Of a DNA stretch of 64,000 nucleotides, positions 8,133-20,846 are shown piece by piece. This stretch comes from Salinigranum rubrum. Its GTDB lineage: Archaea > Halobacteriota > Halobacteria > Halobacteriales > Haloferacaceae. The DNA lies in assembly GCF_002906575.1 (NCBI RefSeq), contig NZ_CP026309.1, positions 1 through 64,000 of the forward strand, read 5' to 3'. Made by a program: the position numbers and the translations under genes. Each line of letters begins with the position of its first letter. The first letter of the stretch is position 1. The notes beneath the pieces are model-generated. The model was not told where the DNA came from, did not search any database, and saw nothing but the letters and a program-made list of their open reading frames with translations.

Positions 8133-9332
8133 ATGGCCCGTGACGCACACTTCGACACCCGCGCTGTGACCCACGGTGAGGGTCGTCGGCGGATGGCTGC
8201 CGAGGACGTCGTCGTCCCGCTCCACCTCACCTCCACGTACGAGATAGACGAAATCGACCCCGACGCGAGCCTCGAAGACCTGGACCCCGACGCGGGCGAG
8301 TACCTCTACTCGCGCCTGTCGAACCCGACGCGGAACGCCCTCGAACACCGACTGGCCTCGCTCGAAGGCGGCCAGCACGCCATGGCGTTCGCCTCCGGAA
8401 CCTCGGCCATCGTCGCGACCGTCATGGCGTGTGTCGAACCGGGCGACCACGTCGTCGCGTTCGAGGACCTGTACGGCGGCACGAAGACGATGCTCTCGCG
8501 GTTGTTCGAAGAACGGCTCGGGGTCGACGTCTCGTTCGTCGACGCGCGCGACCCGCAGAACGTCGCGTCTCACCTCAGCGAGGAGACGACTCTGGTCTGG
8601 ATGGAGACGCCCACGAACCCGCTCATGCGGCTCTGTGACGTCGCGGCCATCGCGGACCTCGCTCACGACGTGGGCGCGGTGCTCGGCGTCGACAACACCT
8701 TCGCGAGTCCCGTCCTTCAACGTCCGCTCGAACTCGGCGCCGACGTGGTCGTGCACTCGACGACGAAGTACCTCAACGGGCACTCCGACTCGCTGGGAGG
8801 TGCGGTCGTCACCGACGACGCCTGCCTCGCCTCTGAGGTACAGTTCCTCCAGCAGGTCGGGATGGGGAACGTCCTCTCGCCGTTCGACTCATTCCTGACG
8901 CTCCGCGGCGTGAAGACGCTCCCGCTCCGGATGGAACGCCACGAGGCCAACGCGGGCGCGATTGCGGAGTTCCTCGCGGAGCATCCTCGGGTGACACAGG
9001 TGCACTACCCAGGCTTGCCCTCCCACCCGCAGCACGACCTCGCCGCGCGACAGATGGACGGCTTCGGCGGGATGCTCTCGTTCGAGGTCGACGGGGGGTT
9101 AGACGACGTGGCGGCGTTCCTCGGGTCGCTGTCGGCGTTCCCGCTCGCGGTGAGTTTGGGTGGGGTGGAGAGCCTCATCGAACACCCCGCGACGATGACG
9201 CACTCGCCGCTCACGCCGGAGGACCGCGCGGCGCTCGGCATCACCGACTCGCTCGTTCGAGTGTCGGTGGGCGTCGAGAACGTCGACGACCTCATCGCCG
9301 ACCTCGACACGGGGCTCGCGGCGCTGCGGTGA
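8133..9332 (+). CDS. PLP-dependent trans-sulfuration enzyme (cystathionine gamma-synthase/lyase type)
   Basis: 399-aa Cys/Met-metabolism PLP enzyme. YLYSRLSNPTRNALEHRLASLEGG and the cofactor-binding FASGTSAIVATVMACVEPGDHVV are family hallmarks. Lys about 212 in HSTTKYLNGHSDSLGG is the Schiff-base lysine, and SLGGVESLIEHPATMTH is the conserved C-terminal motif. The family includes cystathionine gamma-synthase, gamma-lyase and O-acetylhomoserine sulfhydrylase, which cannot be separated reliably by eye. An AT-rich promoter-like block (about 8043-8085) precedes the gene. The start at 8133 matches the usual haloarchaeal N-terminus, a short lead before HFDTRAVTHGE. Confidence 0.9.
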   Translation: MARDAHFDTRAVTHGEGRRRMAAEDVVVPLHLTSTYEIDEIDPDASLEDLDPDAGEYLYSRLSNPTRNALEHRLASLEGGQHAMAFASGTSAIVATVMACVEPGDHVVAFEDLYGGTKTMLSRLFEERLGVDVSFVDARDPQNVASHLSEETTLVWMETPTNPLMRLCDVAAIADLAHDVGAVLGVDNTFASPVLQRPLELGADVVVHSTTKYLNGHSDSLGGAVVTDDACLASEVQFLQQVGMGNVLSPFDSFLTLRGVKTLPLRMERHEANAGAIAEFLAEHPRVTQVHYPGLPSHPQHDLAARQMDGFGGMLSFEVDGGLDDVAAFLGSLSAFPLAVSLGGVESLIEHPATMTHSPLTPEDRAALGITDSLVRVSVGVENVDDLIADLDTGLAALR

Positions 9333-9433
9333 AGGGGCGTCGCCGGCGGGGACGGGCGGGTGAGCGGGACGAGCGGTCGAGACGGGCCAACCGAGGTGTT
9401 TAACAGGCGCGCAAGCGGTAGACCCACCCGAGA

Positions 9434-12061
9434 ATGCCGAGCGGAGAATACGACCCCGACACCGTCGAGGCGGAGTGGCAAGACCAGTGGGTCCGAGAGG
9501 ACACCTACGCCTACGACGGGGAGGCGGTAGACCCGAACACCGTCTTCTCCATCGACTCCCCGCCGCCGACGGTCTCGGGGAGCCTCCACTGGGGCCACGT
9601 CTACGGGTTCACGCTCCAGGACTTCGTCGCTCGGTTCAACCGCATGCGGGGGAACGAGGTCTTCTTCCCGTTCGGCTACGACGACAACGGCATCGCCTCC
9701 GAACGGCTGACGGAGGACGAACTCGGCGTCCGCCACCAGGAGTACGAGCGCCGCGAGTTCCAGGAGATGTGCCGCGAGGTCTGCCAGCAGTACGAGGCCG
9801 AGTTCACCGAGAAGATGCAGAGCCTCGGCATCTCCATCGACTGGGACGAGACATACCAGACCATCTCGCCGGAGGTCCAGCGCATCTCGCAGCTCTCCTT
9901 TTTGGACCTCTACGACCAGGGCCGCGAGTACCGCCAGCGCGCGCCGACTATCTGGTGTCCCGAGTGCGAGACGGCCATCTCGCAGGTCGAGACCGAGGAC
10001 GACGAGCAGGCGAGTCACTTCCACGACATCGCGTTCGAGGTGGTCGAGACCGGGGACGACCTGCCCGAGACGTTCACCATCTCGACGACGCGTCCGGAAC
10101 TGCTGCCCGCCTGCGTCTCGGTGTTCGTCCATCCCGACGACGACGAGAACCAGCACCTGGTGGGGAACCACGCGCGGATTCCGCTCTTCGGCCAGGAGGT
10201 CCCCATCCTCGCGGACGACCGCGTCGACATGGAGACGGGATCGGGGCTGGTGATGTGCTGTACCTTCGGCGACCAGACCGACATCGAGTGGTACCAGGCG
10301 CACGACCTGGACCTTCGTATCGCTATCGACGAGTCCGGGACGATGACCGAAGAGGCCGGCGAGTACGCGGGGCTGTCTTCGGACGAGGCCCGCGAGGCCA
10401 TCGTCGCCGACCTGGAGGACGCGGGCGCGCTACTGGACAAGCGCGCCATCACCCACACGGTGAACGTCCACGAGCGCTGCGGGACGAGTATCGAGTTCCT
10501 CGTCGCCGAGCAGTGGTACATCAGGCTCCTCGACAAGAAGGAGGAGTACCTCCAGGCCGGTCGGGAGATGGACTGGTACCCCGAGAAGATGTTTACCAGG
10601 TACAAAAACTGGATCGAGGGCCTCCAGTGGGACTGGTCCATCTCCCGCCAGCGCTCCTCTGGGATTCCGTTCCCCGTCTGGTACTGCGCGGAGTGCGACC
10701 ACGCGGTGATGGCCGAGCGCGCTCAACTCCCGGTGGACCCGCTGCAGGACGACCCGCCCGTGGATACGTGTCCCGACTGCGGCCACGCCGATTTCGTCCC
10801 CGAGGACGACGTCTTCGACACGTGGGCCACCTCCTCGTTGACGCCGCTCATCAACGCCGGGTGGGAGTGGAACCCTGAGACAGAACGGATGGCGGTCGAA
10901 CGCGAGGAACTGTACCCCGTGAACCTCCGCCCGCAGGGCCACGACATCATCTCCTTCTGGCTCTTCCACACGGTCGTCAAGTGCTACGAACACACCGGCG
11001 AGGTGCCGTTCGACAGCGTGATGATCAACGGGATGGTCCTCGACGAGAACCGCGAAAAGATGTCCAAGTCCAAAGGAAACATCGTCGCGCCCGACGAAGT
11101 CGTCGAGAAGTTCCCGGTCGACGCCGCCCGCTACTGGGCCGCCGGGAGCGCGGTGGGCGACGACCTCCCGTACAAGGAGAAGGGGCTCCGCGCGGGCGAG
11201 AAGCTCCTCCGGAAGCTGTGGAACGCCTCGAAGCTCGTCGACTCGCTCACGCCCGCCGAACGGGTCGAGTTCGACCACGACGACTTACAGGAACTCGACC
11301 GGTGGCTCCTGGCGTCGCTCGACGAGGAGGTCGCGTACATCACCGAGAAACTGGCGGCGTACGAGTTCTCGAAGGCCCGGGACCGCCTCCGAAGCTTCTT
11401 CTGGCACACGTTCTGCGACGACTACCTCGAAATCGCGAAACAGCGCATTCGGGAGGGCGAGGACGAGTCGGCGGCGTACACGCTGCAGGTCGCACACCGG
11501 CGCTTCCTGAAGCTGTTCGCGCCGTTCCTCGCCCACATCACCGAGGAGTTGTGGCGCGACATGCACGACGTGGCGGGCGAGGAACGAAGCGTCCACCGCG
11601 CCGACTGGCCCGAACCGCTCGGACTGGAGGCGGACGTCGAGGCGGGCGAGACGGCGCTGGCCGTCGTGAGCGCGCTTCGGAGGTACAAGTCTGACAATCA
11701 GCTGTCGATGAACGCCGCTCTCGACTCGGTCCGGGTGTACGGCGACGTCGCGGGCTTCGCGGAGGACATCCGACGCGTGATGCACGTCGAGGAACTGGAG
11801 ACGCGCGACGAGGAACCGCCCATCGAGTCGGTCGTGACCGGCATCGACCTCGACTACTCGCTCGTCGGTCCCGAGTTCGGGGGGAAGGTCCCGGAGATCG
11901 ACGCCGCCATCGAGGCCGGCGAGTACGAGATCGTCGACGGGACGCTCCGGGCGGCCGGTGCCGAACTCGACTCGGAGATGTTCACGGTCGAGGAGGAGCG
12001 GCAGTACACCGGTGCGGGCGAGATGGTCGAGGCCGAGGACGCCGTCGTCATCGTCCAGTAA
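9434..12061 (+). CDS. valS: Valine--tRNA ligase
   Basis: Class I synthetase of 875 aa. The HIGH-type motif is HWGH at residues 52-55, and KMSKSKGN is at about 542. Zinc-knuckle cysteines appear as CPEC (about 175) and CAEC/CPDC (about 418-450). The editing CP1 domain lies between, with TISTTRPELLPACVSVFVHPDD. The anticodon-binding region follows (KLAAYEFSKARDRLRSFFWHTFCDDYLE). TTTAAC at about 9399 gives a short 5' leader. Unlike pheS, I see no Val-rich leader ORF upstream. It is followed convergently by pyrD. Confidence 0.97.
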   Translation: MPSGEYDPDTVEAEWQDQWVREDTYAYDGEAVDPNTVFSIDSPPPTVSGSLHWGHVYGFTLQDFVARFNRMRGNEVFFPFGYDDNGIASERLTEDELGVRHQEYERREFQEMCREVCQQYEAEFTEKMQSLGISIDWDETYQTISPEVQRISQLSFLDLYDQGREYRQRAPTIWCPECETAISQVETEDDEQASHFHDIAFEVVETGDDLPETFTISTTRPELLPACVSVFVHPDDDENQHLVGNHARIPLFGQEVPILADDRVDMETGSGLVMCCTFGDQTDIEWYQAHDLDLRIAIDESGTMTEEAGEYAGLSSDEAREAIVADLEDAGALLDKRAITHTVNVHERCGTSIEFLVAEQWYIRLLDKKEEYLQAGREMDWYPEKMFTRYKNWIEGLQWDWSISRQRSSGIPFPVWYCAECDHAVMAERAQLPVDPLQDDPPVDTCPDCGHADFVPEDDVFDTWATSSLTPLINAGWEWNPETERMAVEREELYPVNLRPQGHDIISFWLFHTVVKCYEHTGEVPFDSVMINGMVLDENREKMSKSKGNIVAPDEVVEKFPVDAARYWAAGSAVGDDLPYKEKGLRAGEKLLRKLWNASKLVDSLTPAERVEFDHDDLQELDRWLLASLDEEVAYITEKLAAYEFSKARDRLRSFFWHTFCDDYLEIAKQRIREGEDESAAYTLQVAHRRFLKLFAPFLAHITEELWRDMHDVAGEERSVHRADWPEPLGLEADVEAGETALAVVSALRRYKSDNQLSMNAALDSVRVYGDVAGFAEDIRRVMHVEELETRDEEPPIESVVTGIDLDYSLVGPEFGGKVPEIDAAIEAGEYEIVDGTLRAAGAELDSEMFTVEEERQYTGAGEMVEAEDAVVIVQ

Positions 12062-12129
12062 TCCCGACCACCGACGCGCACTCGCTGTCCCCACCACTTC
12101 GGACGACGAACCGAGACGGAGTCACTACG

Positions 12130-13185
12130 CTACAGATCGACGCCGACGGCCTCGGAGACGTGATCGAAGCCGTCGCGGTCCAGCAGTTCGAGCAGTCCGC
12201 GGTTGATCTTCCGTGCGACGGTCGGCCCCTCGTAGACGAGGGCGGTGTAAAGCTGAACGACGCTCGCGCCCGCGCGTATCTTGGCGTAGGCGCCCTCGGC
12301 GTCCGAGACGCCGCCGACGCCGACGACGGGGACGTCCGTCTGTCGCGCGACGTTCGCGACGAACGCGGTCGAGGTGTGCTCGATGGGTTTGCCCGAGAGG
12401 CCCCCGCGCTCGGCCCGCTCGGGCGACCGAAGGCTCGACGGGCGCGACGTGGTCGTGTTCGTCGCGATGACCCCGTCGAGGTCGAGGTCGTCGACGACGG
12501 CGAGCGCCTCTTCGACCGCTCTCTCGGGGAGGTCCGGCGAGAGTTTCACGAGGAGGGGTCGAGCGCCGGCGTCGAGGAGCGTCCCGAGGATCGCTTCCAG
12601 CGCGTCGCGGTGCTGGAGTTCCCGAAGCCCGGGTGTGTTGGGGCTGGAGACGTTGACGACGGTGTAGTCGACCCTGTCCCCACAGCGCTCGAACGTGTAG
12701 CGGTAGTCGGCCGGAGCGTCGTCCAGCGGTGTCGACTTCGACTTCCCGATGTTGAGGCCGACCGGAACGTCCGGCAGTCGAATCTCCGCGAGTCGCTCCC
12801 CGACCGCGTCGGCCCCGTGGTTGTTGAAGCCCATCCGGTTGACGATGGCGCGGTCCGCGCGGAGGCGAAACATCCGCGGCTTCGGATTACCCGGCTGTCG
12901 TTCGGCGGTCACGCCGCCGACCTCGACGTGGCCGAAGCCGAGCGCAGCGAGCATTCCGGGGAGTTCGGCGTTCTTGTCGAAGCCGGCTGCGACCCCGACG
13001 GGGTTCGGAAACGACTGGCCGAACGCGGTGGTCGCGAGGCGCGCGTCGTCGACGCGAAGGCGCTCGCGCGCGAGACGTTCGACGGGGGTCCCCTGCGCGA
13101 CGCTTAGCACGCTCGTCCCGACGCCGTGGGCCGTCTCGGCGGGCAACGCGAACAGGGCAGGACGAACGACGCCGTAGAAACTCAT
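12130..13185 (-). CDS. pyrD: Dihydroorotate dehydrogenase (quinone), class 2
   Basis: 351 aa. It oxidises dihydroorotate to orotate in pyrimidine synthesis, passing electrons to quinone at the membrane. The N-terminal segment MSFYGVVRPALFALPAETAHG is the class 2 helical quinone/membrane-binding extension. FMN-barrel motifs are GVAAGFDKNAELPGMLAALGFG, NRMGFNNHGAD, VVNVSSPNTPGLRELQ, LVKLSPDLPE and VVGVGGVSDAEGAYAKIRAGAS. It ends convergent to valS with a 68-base gap. It stands alone, with no other pyrimidine gene beside it. Confidence 0.95.
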   Translation of the reverse strand: MSFYGVVRPALFALPAETAHGVGTSVLSVAQGTPVERLARERLRVDDARLATTAFGQSFPNPVGVAAGFDKNAELPGMLAALGFGHVEVGGVTAERQPGNPKPRMFRLRADRAIVNRMGFNNHGADAVGERLAEIRLPDVPVGLNIGKSKSTPLDDAPADYRYTFERCGDRVDYTVVNVSSPNTPGLRELQHRDALEAILGTLLDAGARPLLVKLSPDLPERAVEEALAVVDDLDLDGVIATNTTTSRPSSLRSPERAERGGLSGKPIEHTSTAFVANVARQTDVPVVGVGGVSDAEGAYAKIRAGASVVQLYTALVYEGPTVARKINRGLLELLDRDGFDHVSEAVGVDL

Positions 13186-13254
13186 CGACCACCCGCCCGT
13201 ACCCGACGCGGACTCTCCGCTCGCTCGGACTGTCGCTGTCGTCTCACAGGGGAG

Positions 13255-13452
13255 TCAGAAGTCGTGTTCCACGTCGTCCGGGTCCGCTTTCTGGATGATG
13301 ATCTTCCCGTCTCTGACGCGGACGAACACTTCGTCGCCGATCTCCATGCCCGCGACCGTGAGTTCGTCCTCGTGGAGATTGAGGTGCACGTTGTGGTACT
13401 CGCCGTTCTCGTCTTTGGCGCCACTCGGACTGAGCTTCTTTTTCCGGACCAT
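13255..13452 (-). CDS. Small AbrB/SpoVT-like protein, 65 aa
   Basis: Begins MVRKKKLSPSGAKDENGEYHNV and ends KIIIQKADPDDVEHDF. The C-terminal half, ELTVAGMEIGDEVFVRVRDGKIIIQ, resembles the swapped-hairpin strands of AbrB/MazE-type DNA-binding proteins (a basic start, then GDEVFVRV and IIIQ strands). Its AT-rich promoter is at about 13480-13495 (ATATACATAAG). Between it and the rRNA promoters there is no other gene. The target DNA is unknown. Confidence 0.7.
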   Translation of the reverse strand: MVRKKKLSPSGAKDENGEYHNVHLNLHEDELTVAGMEIGDEVFVRVRDGKIIIQKADPDDVEHDF

Positions 13453-13519
13453 CGGGGGTGTCTACCCGATGCTTCGACATAGGATATACATAAGTGTTGT
13501 CTACACCGAGAGGCAACTA

Positions 13520-13861
13520 CTTGGCAGCTAACCGTGATTTTCGGGTGGATTCGGGGGTGAACCCGCTCGTCTCGTTCTCCCCGTGGTCCGGTCGGTTTCG
13601 TGTCTCCCCTGGGTCGGCACTGCACTTCGCAGTGTCGATGCGACTCCGGGGAACCGTGTGCGGGTCCGACGGTGGTGAGAGTAGCAAGAGTATTGTCGCT
13701 CGCGCGGACACCCACGCACGCGCGGCCAACACCCGGTCCGACCTCACGCGCGACGCGCGGGATGACCGACCGACCTCCAGCCGCGCCACAGTTCTCGACT
13801 GTCACTTGACTCCTCGACCGGCGGGGTTGCCCTCTCACTCACCGTGGTATGTTGTCCCATT
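13520..13861. other. Gene-free region upstream of the rRNA promoters
   Basis: I see no convincing gene here on either strand. It contains a short hairpin, CACTGC(ACTTC)GCAGTG, at about 13618-13634 with no T tract. A TATA-like CTTTATGAG lies near 13863 just beyond the end and may be an additional upstream rRNA promoter. The frames that stay open through this stretch are Arg/Thr/Ser-rich with no domain or start signal, typical of GC-rich non-coding reading. Confidence 0.5.
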
Positions 13862-13909
13862 GCTTTATGAGACACGAACCCGTGAAACCGACTGACGTGG
13901 CCGACCTCG

Positions 13910-13926
13910 TTCGACGGCCTTTTATG
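13910..13926 (+). promoter_or_regulatory. rRNA promoter copy 1 (BRE/TATA)
   Basis: TTCGACGGCCTTTTATG, followed by GCATTCGAGTGAATGCGAACG at the expected initiation area. This resembles the repeated rRNA promoters described for other haloarchaea, where a TTCGA box precedes a TTTATG TATA element. It is the first of three similar boxes upstream of the 16S gene. Confidence 0.75.
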
Positions 13927-14028
13927 TAACCCCGGCATTCGAGTGAATGCGAACGACGCGCCCGGGTCACTCCGGGCGTGTCAGCGTCACCCCCGACGCG
14001 TCACACGCACACTCACACTCCATCACGC

Positions 14029-14045
14029 TTCGATGGGGTTAAGTG
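14029..14045 (+). promoter_or_regulatory. rRNA promoter copy 2 (BRE/TATA)
   Basis: TTCGATGGGGTTAAGTG carries the same TTCGA box and spacing as copy 1, but with TTAAG in place of TTTATG, so it may be the weaker site. GATGTGATGCGAAGC follows at the initiation distance and resembles the downstream part of copy 1. Confidence 0.65.
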
Positions 14046-14144
14046 CGACAGGCCGTTTCGATGTGATGCGAAGCACAACACAACGCACTGCGACTGCGGG
14101 CCGTTCAACCCGGCCCGCGCTCGCCTCGGACACTCCCACCGAGC

Positions 14145-14160
14145 TTCGACGGGTTTATGC
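14145..14160 (+). promoter_or_regulatory. rRNA promoter copy 3 (BRE/TATA)
   Basis: TTCGACGGGTTTATGC is the strongest match among the three boxes (TTCGA plus TTTATG) and the closest to the 16S gene, about 285 bases before its 5' end. The tandem arrangement at about 116-119-base intervals suggests multiple initiation points for rRNA synthesis. Confidence 0.75.
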
Positions 14161-14330
14161 CTGTCACCCTCGTTGGTTCAGGTCCGAACCACTCGTGAGG
14201 ATTCCCCCCCTGCGGTCCGCCGTAAGACGGAATCTGATGTTAGCCCTGGTAGTTCGGTGACACCCGGACGGACTCTCCCGAATCGACTCACACCAGAGTC
14301 GATTCGACTCGATATCGAGTCCGTGTGCGC

Positions 14331-14344
14331 GTGTCACTGGACGG
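14331..14344 (+). other. 16S precursor processing stem, 5' arm
   Basis: GTGTCACTGGACGG here pairs with CCGTCCACTGACAC at 15949-15962 downstream of 16S (13 of 14 positions). The paired arms enclose the whole 16S gene, as in archaeal pre-rRNA. Unpaired bases just inside the arms would form the bulge-helix-bulge cut by the splicing endonuclease. Confidence 0.75.
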
Positions 14345-14430
14345 ACCTTGCAATGCAGAACGGTGATTCGTGCTTTCACACCTGTGAAAGCGCAAATCCC
14401 GCCACCCCCTGTCTCTGACGAGACAGGAAC

Positions 14431-15897
<1,467 letters not shown>

Positions 15898-16022
15898 AAC
15901 GAACGGGACTCACCTGTACGGTGAGCCCACTTTCACTGCACGCAAAGACCGTCCACTGACACTCTCAGACACTCGACACAGTCCGAGTCCGCCCGGGCAC
16001 CTAAGAACTACCAGGGCTAACC

Positions 16023-16094
16023 GGGCCCGTAGCTCAGCGGCAGAGCGCCTCCTTTGCAAGGAGGAAGCCCTGGGTTCAAATCCCAGCGGGTCCA
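16023..16094 (+). tRNA. tRNA-Ala (UGC)
   Basis: A 72-nt cloverleaf in the 16S-23S spacer. Acceptor stem GGGCCCG pairs with CGGGTCC, the anticodon stem-loop is CCTCC-TTTGCAA-GGAGG with anticodon TGC, and the T arm is CTGGG-TTCAAAT-CCCAG. CCA is not encoded and there is no intron. A spacer tRNA-Ala(UGC) is the standard haloarchaeal rRNA operon arrangement. Confidence 0.98.
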
Positions 16095-16232
16095 CTCCCG
16101 GGACTCATCCCGAACCGTGTTCCTTATAAGGACCACGGCGATACGATGAGTCCCGAACGAACCGATGCACCATCCCGCGAAAGCGCGGTTGGGAAGGGTC
16201 GAACGCGCTCGGCGTCACCGAGAGCGTAATGA

Positions 16233-16279
16233 GATCGTATGTACGTGCAATCCAGGCGTCCACTGGACTCGTTTCAGTT
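16233..16279 (+). other. 23S precursor processing stem, 5' arm
   Basis: This 47-nt arm starts GATCGTATGTACGTGCAATC and is nearly fully complementary to 19268-19314 downstream of 23S. The two arms are broken symmetrically where CCAGGCGTCCACTGG faces CCAGGCGCAAACTGG. That is a clear bulge-helix-bulge motif for the archaeal splicing endonuclease, so it should release pre-23S. Confidence 0.85.
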
Positions 16280-16318
16280 TATCGAGTCAAGTGCGCCCAC
16301 ACAACACAGTCACAACAG

Positions 16319-19230
<2,912 letters not shown>

Positions 19231-19404
19231 CCACTGTCTGTGTGGACCGCACTGTGACTCGAATCAGAACTGAACCGAGTCCAGGCGCAAACTGGATTGC
19301 ACGTACAAACGATCAGACCCGCTCTCGCACAGAGAGCGCGACCGAGACGCTCGGTTCGTCTACCGACGTTGGACGCGACAGCGGTTCGATTCCGCTGGTC
19401 GGCA

Positions 19405-19526
19405 TTGAGGCGGCCACAGCGGCGAGGTAACACCCGTACCCATCCCGAACACGGAAGTTAAGCTCGCCTGCGTATCGGCAAGTACTGGGGTGCGCGAGCC
19501 CCTGGGAACACCGATTCGCCGCCTCC
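19405..19526 (+). rRNA. 5S ribosomal RNA
   Basis: About 122 nt, with the terminal helix GAGGCGGC pairing with GCCGCCTC. The core CCCGTACCCATCCCGAACAC and GGAAGTTAAGC are the conserved loop B/C region, followed by AGTACTGGGGTGCGCGAGCC. It lies 175 bases after the 23S end, the usual operon order. Confidence 0.95.
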
Positions 19527-19527
19527 C

Positions 19528-19621
19528 ACTCATACTTCATACTCATATTCGTACTCGTACTGGTACGTACAGTCGTACTTTTAGTCGTCCTCGTACCCAC
19601 ACTCGTACTCGTACTCATACT
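19528..19621 (+). repeat. Degenerate TACTCR microsatellite after 5S
   Basis: A run of imperfect 6-mers of the form TACTCA/TACTCG (for example ACTCGTACTCGTACTCATAC at about 19602-19621) spans about 90 bases immediately after the 5S gene. It is pyrimidine-biased and includes short T runs (TACTTTTAG). It may contribute to 3' end formation of the rRNA transcript or simply be slippage-prone spacer. The rest of the spacer up to tRNA-Cys shows no gene. Confidence 0.55.
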
Positions 19622-19838
19622 CGGAGGTGGATTCACACGCAGCGTGACGACTCGAACGCGACGCGTCCGCACCCGCTTCACCCTTTCAGCCTCCACCGCG
19701 TTTTTCATCACAGAGCCGCAGGCTCGACGAACGCACTCGCCCACGCGCGTTCGGGATGCAGAGCGAGTCGTCACTCGGCCTGTCGACGGACGGGCACCCT
19801 ACGGCCACGAGTCCAACTCACCCACGCGAAGCGTGAGG

Positions 19839-19844
19839 CTTAAG
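19839..19844 (+). promoter_or_regulatory. Box A (TATA) of tRNA-Cys
   Basis: CTTAAG within GAGGCTTAAGCGG, 27-32 bases before the tRNA-Cys 5' end. The position fits an independent promoter for this tRNA in addition to read-through from the rRNA operon. Confidence 0.5.
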
Positions 19845-19870
19845 CGGCTCTCCGAAGTAGCTTCGAGCGC

Positions 19871-19946
19871 GCCAAGGTGGCAGAGTCCGGCCTAACGCGT
19901 CCGCCTGCAGAGCGGATCATCGCCGGTTCAAATCCGGCCCTTGGCT
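19871..19946 (+). tRNA. tRNA-Cys (GCA), integration target
   Basis: A 76-nt tRNA. Acceptor GCCAAGG pairs with CCTTGGC, the anticodon stem-loop is TCCGC-CTGCAGA-GCGGA (anticodon GCA), and the T arm is GCCGG-TTCAAAT-CCGGC. The last 13 bases, plus one beyond, are duplicated at 28334-28347, marking it as the attachment site of the adjoining 8.4-kb element. The tRNA itself remains intact, as is usual for tRNA-targeting integrases. Confidence 0.97.
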
Positions 19947-19947
19947 T
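19934..19947 (+). repeat. attL direct repeat (tRNA-Cys 3' end)
   Basis: CCGGCCCTTGGCTT, covering the T-stem/acceptor 3' strand of tRNA-Cys plus one base. It is identical to the right copy at 28334-28347. The flanks diverge immediately (A/TCC before, GAT after), so 14 bp is the full visible core. Confidence 0.9.
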
Positions 19948-19990
19948 GATACTTCCTTTATATGTTTAGTTCAAAGCCATCCCCAACCAT

Positions 19991-20569
19991 TCATATGTAT
20001 CGTCGGAGCTGTTTGTAGATTCGCCACACCGTTGCCAGTCCCACGAGCGCCCCGTTTGCCCCGTCGCTTCCGGTGGCCTTTGGCGGCTCAATGTCGGCCG
20101 CTTCGCCGTCGGTGATGGTCAACTCCTCGAAATACCCCGCGAGAACGGGCCACGCCTCGGCCTGTTCGCACACTTCCAGTAGTTCCGCGCCGTCGACGAG
20201 GATCACGCCGAGGTCCGGGGCCATGTCCTCGGCCTGCTCGGTGAACGTCCCGGTCGTGACGATTGTGACGGTGTCGACGCCGTCCTCTTGGAGCCGAAGG
20301 CTCGCGTACTGTTGTACCTCCGGCGAGCCGACCGACGTGTTCGGCCCGTAGCGTTTGGCCTGAATGAGTTGAGTCTCCTTGCCCTGCGTGGCGATCACGT
20401 CAATCCCCCGGTCGCCCGGTTCGCTGACGACTCTCGTCTCCCACCCGAGCCGTTCCCATACGTCGGCGACCAAGTGCTCGAATCGCTCCGGGTCCATCTG
20501 TTGCAGCCGGGCGAGTAGATACTCCCGGCTTGGGACGGTGTGCTCGCTGTGGCCGTCCTTCCGAGACAT
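19991..20569 (-). CDS. Mrr-like restriction endonuclease domain protein
   Basis: 192 aa. The PD-(D/E)XK nuclease core of the Mrr_cat type is visible: E31 in RFEHLVADVWERLGWETRVV, then D57 in GDRGIDVIA, and Q70-A-K72 in QLIQAKRYG, with SPEVQQYASL downstream. The C-terminus has a short hydrophobic helix before KQLRRYI, hinting at membrane association. Mrr-type enzymes cleave modified or foreign DNA, so this is a plausible defence cargo of the element. It is three bases downstream of the winged-helix gene and probably shares its promoter. It is the gene nearest attL. Confidence 0.85.
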   Translation of the reverse strand: MSRKDGHSEHTVPSREYLLARLQQMDPERFEHLVADVWERLGWETRVVSEPGDRGIDVIATQGKETQLIQAKRYGPNTSVGSPEVQQYASLRLQEDGVDTVTIVTTGTFTEQAEDMAPDLGVILVDGAELLEVCEQAEAWPVLAGYFEELTITDGEAADIEPPKATGSDGANGALVGLATVWRIYKQLRRYI

Positions 20570-20572
20570 CGA

Positions 20573-20812
20573 TTACTCCTCGGTGTCGTTCGTGAGCGTC
20601 CACACAAGCGATCGGCCGATCTTCTTACTCGCCACGCGACCCCCCTCACGGAGTTGTCGGAGCCGGTAATCCGCGTTCTGTGTCGTACACCCGACCGCCT
20701 CGGCTACCTCACTCGTCCCCGCTGGTTCGTGTTCGCGAACGGCGTTAAGGAACTCCTCGGTGGTGTACTCCGGAGCGAATTGTCCGTGTTCGTCGCGTCG
20801 GTCCTCGGTCAT
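20573..20812 (-). CDS. Winged-helix DNA-binding regulator, 79 aa
   Basis: Begins MTEDRRDEHGQFAPEYTTEE. The helix-turn-helix TSEVAEAVGCTTQNADYRLRQLREGGRVASKKIGRSLVW has the typical recognition helix and wing of small haloarchaeal wHTH proteins. It is divergent from the SWIM gene, and the intergenic region holds two palindromes it may bind. The Mrr-like gene follows three bases later, so it may control expression of the nuclease and itself. No other domain is present. Confidence 0.8.
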   Translation of the reverse strand: MTEDRRDEHGQFAPEYTTEEFLNAVREHEPAGTSEVAEAVGCTTQNADYRLRQLREGGRVASKKIGRSLVWTLTNDTEE

Positions 20813-20846
20813 TCACACGTCGATACGGGACACTGCTACTTTACCG

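Noticed and set aside
13618-13634. Hairpin CACTGC-ACTTC-GCAGTG as a terminator
   Set aside because: No T tract follows, and no gene on the + strand ends before it.
19528-19621. Possible CRISPR array
   Set aside because: The units are degenerate 6-mers without unique spacers.
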